DNA of 34,038 bases from an uncultured Clostridia bacterium. GTDB taxonomy: Bacteria > Bacillota > Clostridia > Oscillospirales > Oscillospiraceae. The DNA lies in contig CAMCKD010000010.1 in NCBI GenBank assembly GCA_945875335.1, positions 1-34,038 on the forward strand, written 5' to 3'. The notes under the pieces were generated by a model, which saw only the letters and a program-made list of their open reading frames with translations, searched no databases and was not told the DNA's origin. Shown here piece by piece: positions 15,399 through 25,457 of this stretch. How positions within the stretch are numbered: position 1 is the stretch's first letter; each line of letters begins with the position of its first letter. Made by a program: the position numbers and the translations under genes.

Positions 15399-16262
15399 AT
15401 GGATAAGTTTTCCAAGCTCTTTGCCGATATCCTCAAGCTCTGGGGCAAATACGGCGGCTCCTACCTCACCGGCATGCGCAACACCCTGGTGCTGGCCCTG
15501 GTGGGCACGGTGATTGGCTGCATCATCGGCTTTGTCTGCGGCGTGCTGAACACCATCCCCTACACCGAGCGGGACCCCCTGCCCAAGCGGATCATATTGA
15601 AGCTGGTGCGCGTCATCGTCCGGGTGTATGTGGAGGTATTCCGGGGCACCCCCATGGTGCTCCAGGCGGTGTTCATCTACTACGGCCTGCCCTATTTTAC
15701 GGATAACGCGGTGAAATTCACCAACATCTGGCTGGCGGCCATGATCGTGGTTTCCATCAACACCGGCGCTTACATGGCCGAGTCCGTCCGGGGCGGCATT
15801 ATCTCCATTGACCCGGGCCAGACCGAGGGCGCCAAGGCCATCGGCATGACCCATGTGCAGACCATGCTGAATGTGATCCTGCCCCAGGCCCTGCGGAACA
15901 TCATGCCCCAGATCGGCAACAATTTCATCATCAACGTGAAGGATACCTCTGTCATGTTCATCATCGGCTTCCCGGATTTCTTCGCCGCCCATCGGGCCGC
16001 GGTGGGAGCCAGCTACCTCTACTTCCCCTCCGCCTCGGTGGAGATGGTGGGCTACCTCACCATGACCCTGATTGCCTCCTTCCTGCTGCGGTGGGTGGAA
16101 AAACGGCTGGACGGCAGCAGCGACTATGAGCTGGTGCAGACCGACCAGCTGACCATGACCGCCGGAACCTACAATCATCCGAACAAGGGCACGCCCTTTG
16201 ACGAGCACAGCCTGGAGTATAAAGAAGAGCGCCGTAAACGCTGCGGGAAAGGAGGGCGCTGA
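15399..16262 (+). CDS. Lysine ABC transporter, permease
   Basis: 287 residues, HisMQ-type polar amino-acid permease with about five membrane helices. After the first helix (about 27-50) comes a charged loop, then [17 protein letters not shown], typical of this family, and the EAA loop [29 protein letters not shown]-type segment at about 148-175 that contacts the ATPase. The C-terminal 45 residues are hydrophilic and longer than usual for the family. The start has AAAAGGAG ten bases upstream, after the hairpin at 15341. It probably works as a homodimer since only one permease gene is present. Confidence 0.93.
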   Translation: MDKFSKLFADILKLWGKYGGSYLTGMRNTLVLALVGTVIGCIIGFVCGVLNTIPYTERDPLPKRIILKLVRVIVRVYVEVFRGTPMVLQAVFIYYGLPYFTDNAVKFTNIWLAAMIVVSINTGAYMAESVRGGIISIDPGQTEGAKAIGMTHVQTMLNVILPQALRNIMPQIGNNFIINVKDTSVMFIIGFPDFFAAHRAAVGASYLYFPSASVEMVGYLTMTLIASFLLRWVEKRLDGSSDYELVQTDQLTMTAGTYNHPNKGTPFDEHSLEYKEERRKRCGKGGR

Positions 16263-16263
16263 G

Positions 16264-17004
16264 ATGGCAGACATGATTTTGCAGGTGAACCACCTGTCCA
16301 AGTCCTTCGGCAGTCACGAGGTGCTGCGGGACATTGACTTCACCGTGAAAAAGGGCGACGTGACCTCCATCATCGGTGCCTCCGGCTCCGGCAAGAGCAC
16401 CCTCCTGCGCTGCATCAACCTGCTGGAAATTCCCACCTCCGGCCAAATCCTCTACCACGGGCAGAATGTGGCCGCCCGGGGCGTAAAGGCGCCGGAATAC
16501 CGCTCCCATGTGGGCATGGTGTTCCAGTCCTTCAACCTGTTCAACAACATGACGGTGCTGGAAAACTGCATTGTGGGCCAGGTAAAGGTGCTGAAGCGCA
16601 GCCGGGAGGAAGCCAGGCAGCACGCCCTGCAATACCTGGAAAAGGTGGGCATGACACCCTACATCAACGCCCGGCCCCGGCAGATTTCCGGCGGCCAGAA
16701 GCAGCGGGTGGCCATCGCCCGGGCCCTGGCCATGGACCCGGAGGTGCTGCTGTTTGACGAGCCCACCTCCGCCCTGGACCCGGAGATGGTGGGCGAGGTG
16801 CTCTCCGTCATGCGTTCCCTGGCCCAGGAGGGCATGACCATGCTGGTGGTCACCCACGAAATGGCCTTTGCAAGAGACGTGAGCAACCATGTGGTGTATA
16901 TGAACCAGGGCGTCATCTGCGAGGAAGGAGCCCCCGCTGACCTCTTCGGCAACCCCCAAAAGCAGGAGACCCGGGATTTCCTCTCCCGGTTCCGCAGCAC
17001 CTGA
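16264..17004 (+). CDS. Lysine ABC transporter, ATP-binding protein
   Basis: 246 residues, GlnQ/HisP type. Walker A is GASGSGKST (about 38-46), the Q-loop is MVFQSFNLF, the signature is ISGGQKQR (Ile instead of the usual Leu), Walker B is [15 protein letters not shown], and the switch His is VVTHEM. It powers the permease at 15399. AAAGGAGG lies eight bases upstream of the ATG at 16264, one base after the permease stop. A minor in-frame extension upstream has no ribosome site. Confidence 0.95.
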   Translation: MADMILQVNHLSKSFGSHEVLRDIDFTVKKGDVTSIIGASGSGKSTLLRCINLLEIPTSGQILYHGQNVAARGVKAPEYRSHVGMVFQSFNLFNNMTVLENCIVGQVKVLKRSREEARQHALQYLEKVGMTPYINARPRQISGGQKQRVAIARALAMDPEVLLFDEPTSALDPEMVGEVLSVMRSLAQEGMTMLVVTHEMAFARDVSNHVVYMNQGVICEEGAPADLFGNPQKQETRDFLSRFRST

Positions 17005-17013
17005 GAATTTTTG

Positions 17014-17047
17014 GAATGGACTCCCCATCGGTTGGCGGAGTCCGTTC
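17014..17047 (+). terminator. Candidate terminator of the lysine-transport operon
   Basis: GAATGGACTCC and GGAGTCCGTTC form an 11-bp stem (one G.U pair) with a 12-base loop ten bases after the ATPase stop; the tail TGATCTT is only weakly T-rich. Confidence 0.5.
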
Positions 17048-17070
17048 TGATCTTGGCGGTGATTTGCAAA

Positions 17071-17099
17071 TTGACAAAATATGACCGCTATGTTATAAT
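17071..17099 (+). promoter_or_regulatory. Consensus promoter of carAB
   Basis: TTGACA (17071-17076), a 17-base spacer and TATAAT (17094-17099), both perfect, with an extended -10 TGT. Transcription should start near 17106. Confidence 0.92.
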
Positions 17100-17110
17100 A
17101 AGAAATTGAG

Positions 17111-17172
17111 CAAGGGCGCTCATGTGTACAGGGGAAGTCTTTCCCTTTGCAGATGAGCGTCCTTGTTTTTTT
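17111..17172 (+). terminator. Leader terminator (attenuator) of carAB
   Basis: CAAGGGCGCTCAT (17111-17123) pairs with ATGAGCGTCCTTG (17153-17165) over 13 bp with one G.U pair, enclosing a second hairpin AGGGGAA/TTTCCCT (17130-17146), and is followed by seven T. It ends the transcript about 65 bases from the start, 70 bases before carA. Transcription must pass it for carAB to be made. No PyrR-binding loop, T-box or known riboswitch core was recognised in the leader. Confidence 0.88.
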
Positions 17173-17242
17173 GCAATCCAAACGCCCCAGAGCGCGGGAT
17201 TTGAAATTTTGGGGCAATCTAATTGGGAAACGAGGCGTTACA

Positions 17243-18352
17243 ATGAGACAGTTTGACCGAAAAATCGTTCTGGAAGATGGCAGCGAATACTATGGCTACG
17301 GCTTCGGCGGCCGGGAGGATCGGGTGTGCGAAATCGTGTTCAACACCTCCATGGCCGGATATCAGGAAATCGTGTCCGACCTGTCCTACACCGACCAGAT
17401 GGTGGTCATGACCTATCCCCTCATCGGCAACTACGGCATCTGCGAAGAGGACTATGAGTGCAAAATCCCCAGCATCGGCGGTCTGGTGGTCTACGACTAT
17501 AACGACAACCCCTCCAACTTCCGCTGCGTCAAGGCCCTGTCCGAGCTTTTGGAGGAGGACAACATCCCCGCCATTTCCGGGGTGGACACCAGGAAATTAG
17601 CCCGGAGCATCCGGGATTTGGGCAGCCGGAGGGTGCTGATCACCTCCCCGGAAACCACCGTGGAGGAAGCGCTCTCCACCATCGCCGCCACCCCCGTACC
17701 CCATGACGCGGTGCGCCGGGTCAGCTGCCGCAAGCGCTGGTATTCCCGCACCGCCGACGCCAAATACCATGTGGTAGCCATCGACTGCGGCATCAAGCTG
17801 AACATCATCCGCAGCCTGAACCGTTGGGGCTGCAACGTGACCATCGTCCCCTTCGACACCAGCGCGGAGGAAATTCTCTTTATGAAGCCTGACGGGGTGT
17901 TCCTGTCCAACGGCCCCGGGGACCCGGAGGACGTGCCGGAGGTCACCGCCACCGTGGGGCAGCTCCTTGGCAAGGTTCCCATCTTCGGCATCTGCCTGGG
18001 CCACCAGATCATCTCCCTGGCCTATGGCGGCAAGACCTACAAGCTGAAATTCGGCCACCGGGGCGGCAACCATCCTGTGAAGAATCTGAAAACCGGGAAA
18101 ATCGAAATGACCTCCCAGAACCACAGCTATGCCGTGATTCCTGAGAGTCTGGCAGGAAGCAGACTGGAGATCACCCACAGGAATCTGCTGGACAACACCG
18201 TGGAGGGGGCGGAATGCAAAGCCGACCGGGTATTCAGCGTTCAATACCACCCGGAGAGCGCCCCCGGCCCCCAGGACAGCCAATATCTATTTGAACATTT
18301 CGTGGAATATATGAAGGAGGCGAAAGGTCATGCCCAAAAGAACAGATATTAA
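17243..18352 (+). CDS. carA: Carbamoyl-phosphate synthase, small (glutaminase) subunit
   Basis: 369 residues, full length. The N-terminal CPSase small-chain domain ([20 protein letters not shown]) is followed by a class I glutamine amidotransferase domain with the nucleophile Cys251 in GICLGHQ and the His336/Glu338 pair in QYHPES. It releases ammonia from glutamine for CarB, feeding pyrimidine and arginine synthesis. The ATG at 17243 has GAGG nine bases upstream; a longer in-frame extension runs into the leader terminator. It overlaps carB by 23 bases. Confidence 0.97.
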   Translation: MRQFDRKIVLEDGSEYYGYGFGGREDRVCEIVFNTSMAGYQEIVSDLSYTDQMVVMTYPLIGNYGICEEDYECKIPSIGGLVVYDYNDNPSNFRCVKALSELLEEDNIPAISGVDTRKLARSIRDLGSRRVLITSPETTVEEALSTIAATPVPHDAVRRVSCRKRWYSRTADAKYHVVAIDCGIKLNIIRSLNRWGCNVTIVPFDTSAEEILFMKPDGVFLSNGPGDPEDVPEVTATVGQLLGKVPIFGICLGHQIISLAYGGKTYKLKFGHRGGNHPVKNLKTGKIEMTSQNHSYAVIPESLAGSRLEITHRNLLDNTVEGAECKADRVFSVQYHPESAPGPQDSQYLFEHFVEYMKEAKGHAQKNRY

Positions 18353-21300
18353 AAAGGTTCTGGTCATCGGTTCCGGCCCCATCGTCATCGGACAGGCGGC
18401 GGAATTCGACTACGCGGGCACCCAGGCCTGCCTGGCGCTGAAGGAGGAGGGCTACGAGGTCATTCTGGCCAACTCCAACCCCGCCACCATCATGACCGAT
18501 ACCTCCGTGGCGGACAAGGTGTATATGGAGCCCCTGACCCTGGAATACCTGGCGAGGATCTGCCGGTATGAGCGTCCCGATGCCATCGTCCCCGGCATCG
18601 GCGGCCAGACGGGCTTGAACCTTGCCATGCAGCTGGCCAAAAAGGGTGTGCTGGAGGAATGCGAAATTGAGCTCCTGGGCACCGACGCCGACAGCATTGA
18701 GCGGGCGGAGGATCGGGAGCTTTTCAAGGAGCTGTGCCAGTCCATCGGCGAGCCGGTGGTGCCCAGCCAGATCACCTATTCCATCGAGGAAGCAGTGGCG
18801 GCAGCGGAAGAAATCGGCTATCCCGTGATTCTGCGTCCCGCCTTCACCCTGGGTGGCACCGGCGGCGGCTTCGCCTACGACGAGCAGGAGCTGCGGGAAT
18901 TGATGAAAAACGCCTTGGCCCTCTCCCCCGTCCATCAGGTACTGGTGGAAAAGAGCATCAAGGGCTATAAAGAAATCGAATACGAGGTCATTCGGGATGC
19001 TAACGACACCGCCATCACCGTCTGCAACATGGAAAACCTGGACCCCGTGGGCATTCACACCGGCGACTCCATTGTGGTGGCTCCCAGCCAGACCCTGACC
19101 AACAAGGAATACCACATGCTCCGGGACGCGGCCCTGCGGATCATCCGGGCGCTGAACGTCAAGGGCGGCTGCAACGTCCAGTTTGCTCTGGACCCCCACT
19201 CCTTCCGCTATTATGTCATTGAGGTCAACCCCCGGGTGTCCCGTTCCTCCGCCCTGGCTTCCAAGGCCTCGGGCTATCCCATCGCCCGGGTCTCCGCCAA
19301 AATCGCCGTGGGCATGAATCTGGACGAAATCCAGCTGGCCAACACCCCCGCCTGCTTCGAGCCCAGTCTTGACTATGTGGTGACCAAAATGCCCCGGTTC
19401 CCCTTTGACAAATTTCCTGCCGCTCAGAACCAGCTCTCCACCCAGATGAAGGCCACCGGCGAGGTGATGAGCGTGGGCCGGTGCTTTGAGGAGAGCCTGC
19501 TGAAAGCCATTCGCTCCCTGGAGGACAGCAAGAATCACCTGCACATGGCAAAATTCGATTCCGAGCACATGACGGTGGAAGAGCTGCTGGACTACATTAA
19601 AGAGGGCACCGACGACCGAATCTACGCCATCTCCCAGCTGATGTGGCTGGGGGTGGATGCCTCCCTGATCTGCGACATCACCCAAATTGACATGTTCTTC
19701 CTGGACAAAATCAAGAAAATCGTGGATTTTGAAAAGGAGCTGGAAGCAAACCGGGGGAATCTGGACTATCTAAAGGAGGCCAAACGGCTGGGCTTCTCCG
19801 ATGCTTATGTTGCCGAGCTGTGGAAAACCGAGGAATTTGCGGTGTACCAGCTGCGCTCCATGGCGGGTCTTTTCCCGGTGTATAAAATGATCGACACCTG
19901 CGCCAGCGAGTTTGAGAGCTATGTGCCCTATTTCTACTCCACCTACGCAGAGGAAAACGAGAGCATCGTCACAAATAAAAAGAAAATCATCGTCCTGGGC
20001 TCCGGCCCCATCCGCATTGGTCAGGGCGTGGAATTTGACTATTCCACCGTCCACGCCGTCCACACCATTCGTGCCCTGGGCTATGAGGCCATCGTCATCA
20101 ACAACAACCCGGAAACCGTGTCCACAGATTATTCCACCGCCGACAAGCTGTACTTCGAGCCCTTGACCGTGGAGGATGTGATGAACATCATCCATCTGGA
20201 GCAGCCCGAGGGGGTCATTGCCACCCTGGGAGGCCAGACGGCCGTGAATCTGGCGCAAGGGCTCCACGACCGGGGAGTGAAGATCATCGGCACGGACTGC
20301 GAGGCCATTGAAAAGGCGGAAAATCGGGATGCCTTCGACGCGGTGATCAAGTCCCTGCACATCCCCAACCCCAAGGGGGAGGCGGTGACAAATATTGAGC
20401 AGGGCGTGGCTGTTGCGGAGGCCATTGGCTATCCCGTGCTGGTTCGCCCCAGCTTTGTGCTGGGCGGACGGGCCATGGAGATCGTGGCGGACGAAAAAAT
20501 GCTCCGCCGCTACCTGAAAAACGCCGTGGAGATCGACGAAAAGAAGCCGGTGCTCATCGACAAATATGTGGTGGGCCGGGAGGTGGAGGTGGACGCCATC
20601 TGCGACGGGGAGCAGGTATTCCTGCCGGGCATCATGGAGCTGGTGGAGCGCACCGGCGTCCACTCCGGCGATTCCATCTCGGTCTATCCCCCCTTCTCTC
20701 TGTCCGGCCAGGTGAAGCAGACCATTGTGGACTATACCGCCAAATTGGGCTTGGGTATCGGCATCCGAGGGCTTTACAACATCCAGTTCATTGTGGATGC
20801 CCAGGACAAGGTGTATGTCATTGAGGTCAACCCCCGGGCCTCCCGCTCGGTGCCCTTCCTGTCCAAATCCACGGGGCTGAACCTGGTGGCCATCGCAACG
20901 AAGGTGATGCTGGGCCACAGCCTGAAGGAGCAGGGCATCGATGCCGCCTTCTATCCCGAGGCTGATCGGTGGTACGTCAAAGCCCCGGCCTTCTCCTTCG
21001 CCAAGCTGACGGGCATGGATGCCTACCTGTCCCCGGAGATGAAGTCCACCGGCGAAGCCATCGGCTATGACCGCAGCCTGAAACGGGCGCTGTACAAGGC
21101 ATTGCAGGCCTCCGGCATCAAGATGAAGGACTACGGCACCGTCATCATCACCCTGGCCGACGAGGACAAGGAGGAAGGCCTGCCCCTGGCAAAGCGGTTC
21201 TACCAGCTGGGCTTCAACATCGAAGCCACCGAGGGCACTGCCGCCTTCTTAAAGAGCCACGGCATCCGCACCCGGGTGAGAAGAAAGCTCAGCGACGGCA

Positions 21301-21515
21301 GCAACGAGCTGCTGAACTCCATCCGGGCGGGCTATGTCAGCTATATCCTCAACACCAAAACCATCAGCAGCGACACCCACCAGGAAGACGGCGTTGCCAT
21401 CCGCCGCTGCGCCGTGCAGAACGGCGTGAATATGTTCACCTCCCTGGACACCGCCCGAATCCTCCTGGACGCCCTGGAGGAAGTAATCCCAGAGATTTCC
21501 ACCATCAAGCGGTAA
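18330..21515 (+). CDS. carB: Carbamoyl-phosphate synthase, large subunit
   Basis: 1061 residues, normal length. Two homologous ATP-grasp halves are seen: the first begins [26 protein letters not shown] and carries [12 protein letters not shown] and [16 protein letters not shown]; the second begins [26 protein letters not shown] near residue 551 and carries [14 protein letters not shown] and [15 protein letters not shown]. The last 130 residues are the MGS-like allosteric domain, where UMP or ornithine binds in relatives. It makes carbamoyl phosphate from bicarbonate, two ATP and ammonia delivered by CarA. AAGGAGG lies nine bases upstream of the ATG. The stop codon at 21513-21515 touches the outer end of a repeat. 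Confidence 0.98.
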   Translation: MPKRTDIKKVLVIGSGPIVIGQAAEFDYAGTQACLALKEEGYEVILANSNPATIMTDTSVADKVYMEPLTLEYLARICRYERPDAIVPGIGGQTGLNLAMQLAKKGVLEECEIELLGTDADSIERAEDRELFKELCQSIGEPVVPSQITYSIEEAVAAAEEIGYPVILRPAFTLGGTGGGFAYDEQELRELMKNALALSPVHQVLVEKSIKGYKEIEYEVIRDANDTAITVCNMENLDPVGIHTGDSIVVAPSQTLTNKEYHMLRDAALRIIRALNVKGGCNVQFALDPHSFRYYVIEVNPRVSRSSALASKASGYPIARVSAKIAVGMNLDEIQLANTPACFEPSLDYVVTKMPRFPFDKFPAAQNQLSTQMKATGEVMSVGRCFEESLLKAIRSLEDSKNHLHMAKFDSEHMTVEELLDYIKEGTDDRIYAISQLMWLGVDASLICDITQIDMFFLDKIKKIVDFEKELEANRGNLDYLKEAKRLGFSDAYVAELWKTEEFAVYQLRSMAGLFPVYKMIDTCASEFESYVPYFYSTYAEENESIVTNKKKIIVLGSGPIRIGQGVEFDYSTVHAVHTIRALGYEAIVINNNPETVSTDYSTADKLYFEPLTVEDVMNIIHLEQPEGVIATLGGQTAVNLAQGLHDRGVKIIGTDCEAIEKAENRDAFDAVIKSLHIPNPKGEAVTNIEQGVAVAEAIGYPVLVRPSFVLGGRAMEIVADEKMLRRYLKNAVEIDEKKPVLIDKYVVGREVEVDAICDGEQVFLPGIMELVERTGVHSGDSISVYPPFSLSGQVKQTIVDYTAKLGLGIGIRGLYNIQFIVDAQDKVYVIEVNPRASRSVPFLSKSTGLNLVAIATKVMLGHSLKEQGIDAAFYPEADRWYVKAPAFSFAKLTGMDAYLSPEMKSTGEAIGYDRSLKRALYKALQASGIKMKDYGTVIITLADEDKEEGLPLAKRFYQLGFNIEATEGTAAFLKSHGIRTRVRRKLSDGSNELLNSIRAGYVSYILNTKTISSDTHQEDGVAIRRCAVQNGVNMFTSLDTARILLDALEEVIPEISTIKR

Positions 21516-21713
21516 ATTGTTGTTTATGCGACGAACCATTCGTAGGGGCGGCTATTAGCCGCCCGCCAGGTTAGATGCCTGAGTGTTTGGTTGAATGGTA
21601 CAAATGTGGGAAACTGGTACGAATTCGCCCGACATTTCTTGTGGTTTTCAGCTTGTACTGCGCGGGCGGCTGGTAGCCGCCCCTACGAATGGCATGTTCG
21701 AGAAACAACAATT
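21515..21713. repeat. Hairpin-ended interspersed repeat (type A, GGGCGGCT variant), most complete copy
   Basis: The outer inverted ends are AATTGTTGTTT (21515-21525) and AAACAACAATT (21703-21713). The inner ends CCATTCGTAGGGGCGGCT and its inverse each carry a hairpin with arms GGGGCGGCT/AGCCGCCC. The interior shares CTGAGTGTTTGGTTGAATGG, GTACGAATTCGCCC and AGCTTGTACTGCGCGGG with the copies at 6892 and 25458. It starts on the last base of the carB stop codon. No protein is encoded. Confidence 0.9.
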
Positions 21714-21746
21714 TTTAAGTACAACTACCACTGCTGTCAAATGGTG

Positions 21747-21785
21747 AAAAAACTGCCTCACTTTTTTACGGTGAGGCAGTTTTTA
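21747..21785. terminator. Bidirectional intrinsic terminator between carB and yjfF-like gene
   Basis: ACTGCCTCAC (21752-21761) and GTGAGGCAGT (21771-21780) form a perfect 10-bp stem, with an A-run on the left and TTTTATG on the right, so it works for both convergent operons. Confidence 0.9.
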
Positions 21786-21799
21786 TGTAAATATTCCTG

Positions 21800-22819
21800 T
21801 TAGTCCTTCTTACGGAACCGGGCGAAGATGGCCTGGAGGACGATGAAGAAGCACAGCAGAATGGCGGTGACCACATTGGGCCAGGCGGAGCTGAGCTTGC
21901 CGTTGGTCTTGACCAGGCTGGAAATGGTGCCATTGATCAGCACGCCGAAGAAGGAGCCGATCACGTTGCCCACGCCGCCGGTGAGCAGGGTGCCGCCGAT
22001 AACGGCGGAGGAAATGGCATCCATCTCCAGACCCAGTGCCTGACGGGTGGTGCCGCACATGGTGTTCAGCACATAGCAGATGGCACCGATGGAGGTGAGG
22101 AAGGAGCACATCACATGGGCCTTGAACCGGGTCTTTTTCACGTCCAGGCCCATCAGCGCCGCGCTCTGCTGGTTGCCGCCCACGGCATACAGGCTCCGGC
22201 CAAACTTGGTGTAGCGCAGGATCAGGAAGGTAGCCACCAGCACCAGCAGGGCGATGATCACATAGATGGACACATTGGGAATCATCAGCTTGCCCTTCTT
22301 ATTGGTATAGGCACCGATTGCAAAAGGCATGTTGAATTTCATGGTGGACAGCTTGGTCATCAGCTCGCTCTTGGTGATGGACACCTGCTGGGTGGAAATC
22401 ACAGCAGTCATGCCTCGGGCGAAGAACATGCCCGCCATAGTGACAATGAAGGGCTGGATTTCCAGATAGCCGATGAAATAGCCCTGCACCATGCCGAAGA
22501 CCAGACCGATCACCAGCATCAGCGGCAGCAGCGCCACAGCAGGAAGCCCCCACTGCTCCACGCCCACCGCCAGGAACATGCACTCCATGGCAATCAGGGC
22601 GCCCACGGAGATATCGATGCCGCCGGTGATCATCACAGCTGTCATGCCGCAGACCACACAGATTAGACCCGCGTTGTTTTTCAGAATATCCAGAAACACC
22701 TGCAGCTTGGTAAAGCCCTTGTCTGCATAGGCAATGCAGCCGGAGACATACATCACCACAAACAGCGCGATGGTCAGCATCAGCAAAATGGAGTTGCTGT
22801 TCATCCTCTTCTTTTTCAT
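21800..22819 (-). CDS. yjfF: Sugar ABC transporter permease, YjfF type
   Basis: 339 residues, BPD_transp_2 (RbsC-like) permease with eight to ten helices. Diagnostic stretches are CGMTAVMITGGIDISVGAL, IQPFIVTMAGMFFARGM, YAVGGNQQSAALMGLDV and EMDAISSAVIGGTLLTGGVGNVIGS, which resemble E. coli YjfF closely from memory. With the YtfT-like permease it should form a heterodimeric channel. The ATG at 22819 has GGAGG ten bases upstream and overlaps the ytfT stop by four bases. The operon ends at the bidirectional terminator. Confidence 0.88.
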   Translation of the reverse strand: MKKKRMNSNSILLMLTIALFVVMYVSGCIAYADKGFTKLQVFLDILKNNAGLICVVCGMTAVMITGGIDISVGALIAMECMFLAVGVEQWGLPAVALLPLMLVIGLVFGMVQGYFIGYLEIQPFIVTMAGMFFARGMTAVISTQQVSITKSELMTKLSTMKFNMPFAIGAYTNKKGKLMIPNVSIYVIIALLVLVATFLILRYTKFGRSLYAVGGNQQSAALMGLDVKKTRFKAHVMCSFLTSIGAICYVLNTMCGTTRQALGLEMDAISSAVIGGTLLTGGVGNVIGSFFGVLINGTISSLVKTNGKLSSAWPNVVTAILLCFFIVLQAIFARFRKKD

Positions 22820-23892
22820 GATGCATGCACCTCCTTGCCGGATTCTAATTGCTTGGCAGCCTTCCGCTTTTTCATGTAGGCCTTCACCACCGGGGACTGG
22901 ATGGTGACAATGGCAATGACGATGACAGCCTTGAACACAGGAGCCTGGGCAGAGGAAACGCCCAAAGCATACAAGGTGGTGGTGATGGCCTGGATGGTAT
23001 AGGCGCCGATGATGGAGCCGGACAGCCGGAACTTGCCGCCGCCCAGGCTGTTGCCGCCCAGAGCCACCGCCAGGATAGCGTCCATTTCCAGGTTGAGGCC
23101 AATGTTGTTGGTGTCGGCGGAGTAGATGCGGCTGGTGGCCGTAATGCCTGCGATGCCGGCAAACAGGCCGCAGACCACATAGCACAGGAAGATGATGGCG
23201 GCGGATTTATAGCCGGAGATCCGGGCGGCATCCTTGTTGATGCCCACAGCCTGGACATAGGTGCCCAGAGCGGTGAATTTCAAAGCCAGCGCCGTCACCA
23301 GCACACAGCCCGCGGTAATCAGCAAGGGAGTGGGGAAAATCCAGGTGTAGCCGCCGAACATCTTGAAGCTCTCCACGTTGACGTAGACGATGGCGCTGTT
23401 GCAAAGCAGCAATCCAATGGCCCGTCCGGCGGAGAAGAGGATCAAGGTCGCCACCATGGGCTGGATTTTCAGGAAGGCCACCAGGAAGCCGTTGAAGGCG
23501 CCGCAAAGCCCGGCAGTGAGGATACCGGCCAGCACACCCACCCACAGGGGCACGGCGTAGCTGTTGACGTTCACGTTGCCGAAGCCCGCCAGCAGCACAC
23601 AGCACACGCCGCCGGCCAGGGACATGACGGAGCCAACGGAAATATCGGTACCGGCGGATGCAGAGACCACCAGGGTCATGCCGATGGCCAGGATGGCGGC
23701 CTCGCTGCCCCGGTTGAGAATATCAATCAGCCGGCCATAGAGGATGCCCTGGCTATTGATGGAGATGGTGAAGAAATTATAGAAGGGGTTCCCATGGGCC
23801 ACGTCATAAATCATGTTGATCAGCATGACCAGCACCATGGAAAACAGTGGCAGAAACAGCTGCTTCTGGGTGATCTTTTTCAGTGTTGTCAT
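22816..23892 (-). CDS. ytfT: Sugar ABC transporter permease, YtfT type
   Basis: 358 residues, RbsC-like permease. Recognisable stretches are GRLIDILNRGSEAAILAIGMTLVVSASAG-type, LKIQPMVATLILFSAGRAIG, YVQAVGINKDAARISGYKS and LEMDAILAVALGGNSLGGG; these align with YtfT. The usual GGIDLSVG reads AGTDISVG. The ATG at 23892 (MTTLKK) has GGAGGG eight bases upstream and lies four bases after the ATPase stop. It is the second permease of the putative galactofuranose-type importer. Confidence 0.88.
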   Translation of the reverse strand: MTTLKKITQKQLFLPLFSMVLVMLINMIYDVAHGNPFYNFFTISINSQGILYGRLIDILNRGSEAAILAIGMTLVVSASAGTDISVGSVMSLAGGVCCVLLAGFGNVNVNSYAVPLWVGVLAGILTAGLCGAFNGFLVAFLKIQPMVATLILFSAGRAIGLLLCNSAIVYVNVESFKMFGGYTWIFPTPLLITAGCVLVTALALKFTALGTYVQAVGINKDAARISGYKSAAIIFLCYVVCGLFAGIAGITATSRIYSADTNNIGLNLEMDAILAVALGGNSLGGGKFRLSGSIIGAYTIQAITTTLYALGVSSAQAPVFKAVIVIAIVTIQSPVVKAYMKKRKAAKQLESGKEVHAS

Positions 23893-23896
23893 CTGT

Positions 23897-25402
23897 TTAT
23901 CCCTCCGCAATGGTCTTCATGACCAGTTCCTGGGTCATTTCGCCGCTGAGCTCGCCCACCTTGGCTCCGTCCCGGAGGACGGCCAGGCGGTTGCAGGTGC
24001 GGAGCATCTCTTCAATTTCTGAGGAAATGAACACAATTCCCTTCCCCTCCTGGGCCAGCTTGATCACCAGCTTCTGGATTTCCGTCTTGGTGCCCACGTC
24101 GATGCCCCGGGTGGGCTCGTCCAGAATCAGGAAATCCGGGTCGGTTGCCAGCCAGCGGGCGATGATGACCTTCTGCTGGTTGCCGCCGGATAGCTGCTTG
24201 ACGGGCGTCTCCCGGCTGGCGGTTTTGATTTGCAGCAGTTCAATGAAGTGGTCGGCAATTTCTTCCTGCTCCTTCATGGGAATCAGCTTGGTCATGCCCC
24301 GGCGAGCCTGCATGGCCAGGATGATGTTCTCCCGGACGCTGAGGTCACCGATGATGCCCTCTGCCTTTCGGTCGTCAGGCAGCATGCCCATACCCAGATT
24401 CATGGCATCGATGGGATGCTTGATATGTACTTCCTTGCCCTTAACCCGGAGCGTGCCGGTCTGAGCTTTGTCCGCACCGTAGATGGCACGGGCCAGCTCA
24501 CTGCGGCCGGAGCCCAGCAAACCGGTCAGGCCGATGACCTCGCCCCGGGCAAGCGTCAGGTCAAAGGGCTTGATCTTGCCCGCGTGGCTCAGTCCCTGAG
24601 CATCGATCAGGCTTTCGGTTCCGCCGTGGAGGCCGCCCTCTGGCTTGATGGAAGCCAGGTCATCGAAATCCTTGCCCATCATGGCGGCGATCAGCTTCAC
24701 CCGGGGCAGCTCGGCGATGGGGTATTCGCCCACCAGCTGGCCGTTGCGGAGCACGGTGATCCGATCACAAACCGCATACACCTGCTCCAAAAAGTGGGTG
24801 ACGAAGATGATGCCGACTCCCCGATCCCGAAGCTGGCGCATCAGGTTGAAGAGCTTTTCCACCTCGGAATCATCCAGAGAAGAGGTGGGCTCGTCCAGAA
24901 TCAGCACCTTGCACTCCATATCCACCGCCCGGGCGATGGCGATCATCTGCTGCAGTGCCAGAGAGTATTCATCCAAATTCCGGGTGACATCCACCGGAAG
25001 ATTCATTTCGTTCATCAGTTTCTGCGCCCGTTTCACCATTTCCTTGCGGTTGACGGTGTGCAGCTTGGTCATCGGCTCACGGCCGATGAAAAGGTTCTCT
25101 GCCACGCTCAGGTTGGGGCAGAGGTTGACCTCCTGGTACACCGTGGAAATGCCGTGCTTCTGTGCATCCAGGGTATTGCGGTTTCTGACGGCCTCACTGA
25201 TGCCGTCGATATGAATTTCGCCGGCCTCAAAATTGTTGACGCCGGTCAGGCATTTGATCAACGTGGATTTTCCCGCGCCGTTTTCGCCCATCAATGCGTG
25301 GATTTCTCCTTTGCGCAGTGTGAAATCCACATGATCCAGCGCTTTGACACCGGGGAAGGTCATTGTGATGCCTCGCATCGTCAGAACAACCTGATTCTCC
25401 AT
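23897..25402 (-). CDS. ytfR: Sugar ABC transporter ATPase with two nucleotide-binding domains, YtfR type
   Basis: 501 residues. Domain 1 has Walker A GENGAGKST, FPGVKALDHVDFTLRKGEIHAL before it, a degenerate signature YSLALQQM, and Walker B VLILDEPTSSLDD. Domain 2 has a degenerate Walker A GLLGSGRSE, signature LSGGNQQK and FLILDEPTRGID. Degenerate sites in one half are normal for RbsA/MglA/YtfR. Similarity to E. coli YtfR (GISTVYQEVNL, NLFIGREP, FVTHFLEQVY) is high by eye. It powers the permeases encoded just downstream. The gap to the binding-protein gene upstream holds a repeat. Confidence 0.93.
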   Translation of the reverse strand: MENQVVLTMRGITMTFPGVKALDHVDFTLRKGEIHALMGENGAGKSTLIKCLTGVNNFEAGEIHIDGISEAVRNRNTLDAQKHGISTVYQEVNLCPNLSVAENLFIGREPMTKLHTVNRKEMVKRAQKLMNEMNLPVDVTRNLDEYSLALQQMIAIARAVDMECKVLILDEPTSSLDDSEVEKLFNLMRQLRDRGVGIIFVTHFLEQVYAVCDRITVLRNGQLVGEYPIAELPRVKLIAAMMGKDFDDLASIKPEGGLHGGTESLIDAQGLSHAGKIKPFDLTLARGEVIGLTGLLGSGRSELARAIYGADKAQTGTLRVKGKEVHIKHPIDAMNLGMGMLPDDRKAEGIIGDLSVRENIILAMQARRGMTKLIPMKEQEEIADHFIELLQIKTASRETPVKQLSGGNQQKVIIARWLATDPDFLILDEPTRGIDVGTKTEIQKLVIKLAQEGKGIVFISSEIEEMLRTCNRLAVLRDGAKVGELSGEMTQELVMKTIAEG

Positions 25403-25457
25403 CCACTTTCCACGTCCTTTCTGATGTGTGGGATATTTTCCATAGGTTACTATGATA

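Noticed and set aside
17497-21539. Long minus-strand open frames opposite carA and carB
   Set aside because: Shadows of the car genes; no domain or start signals.
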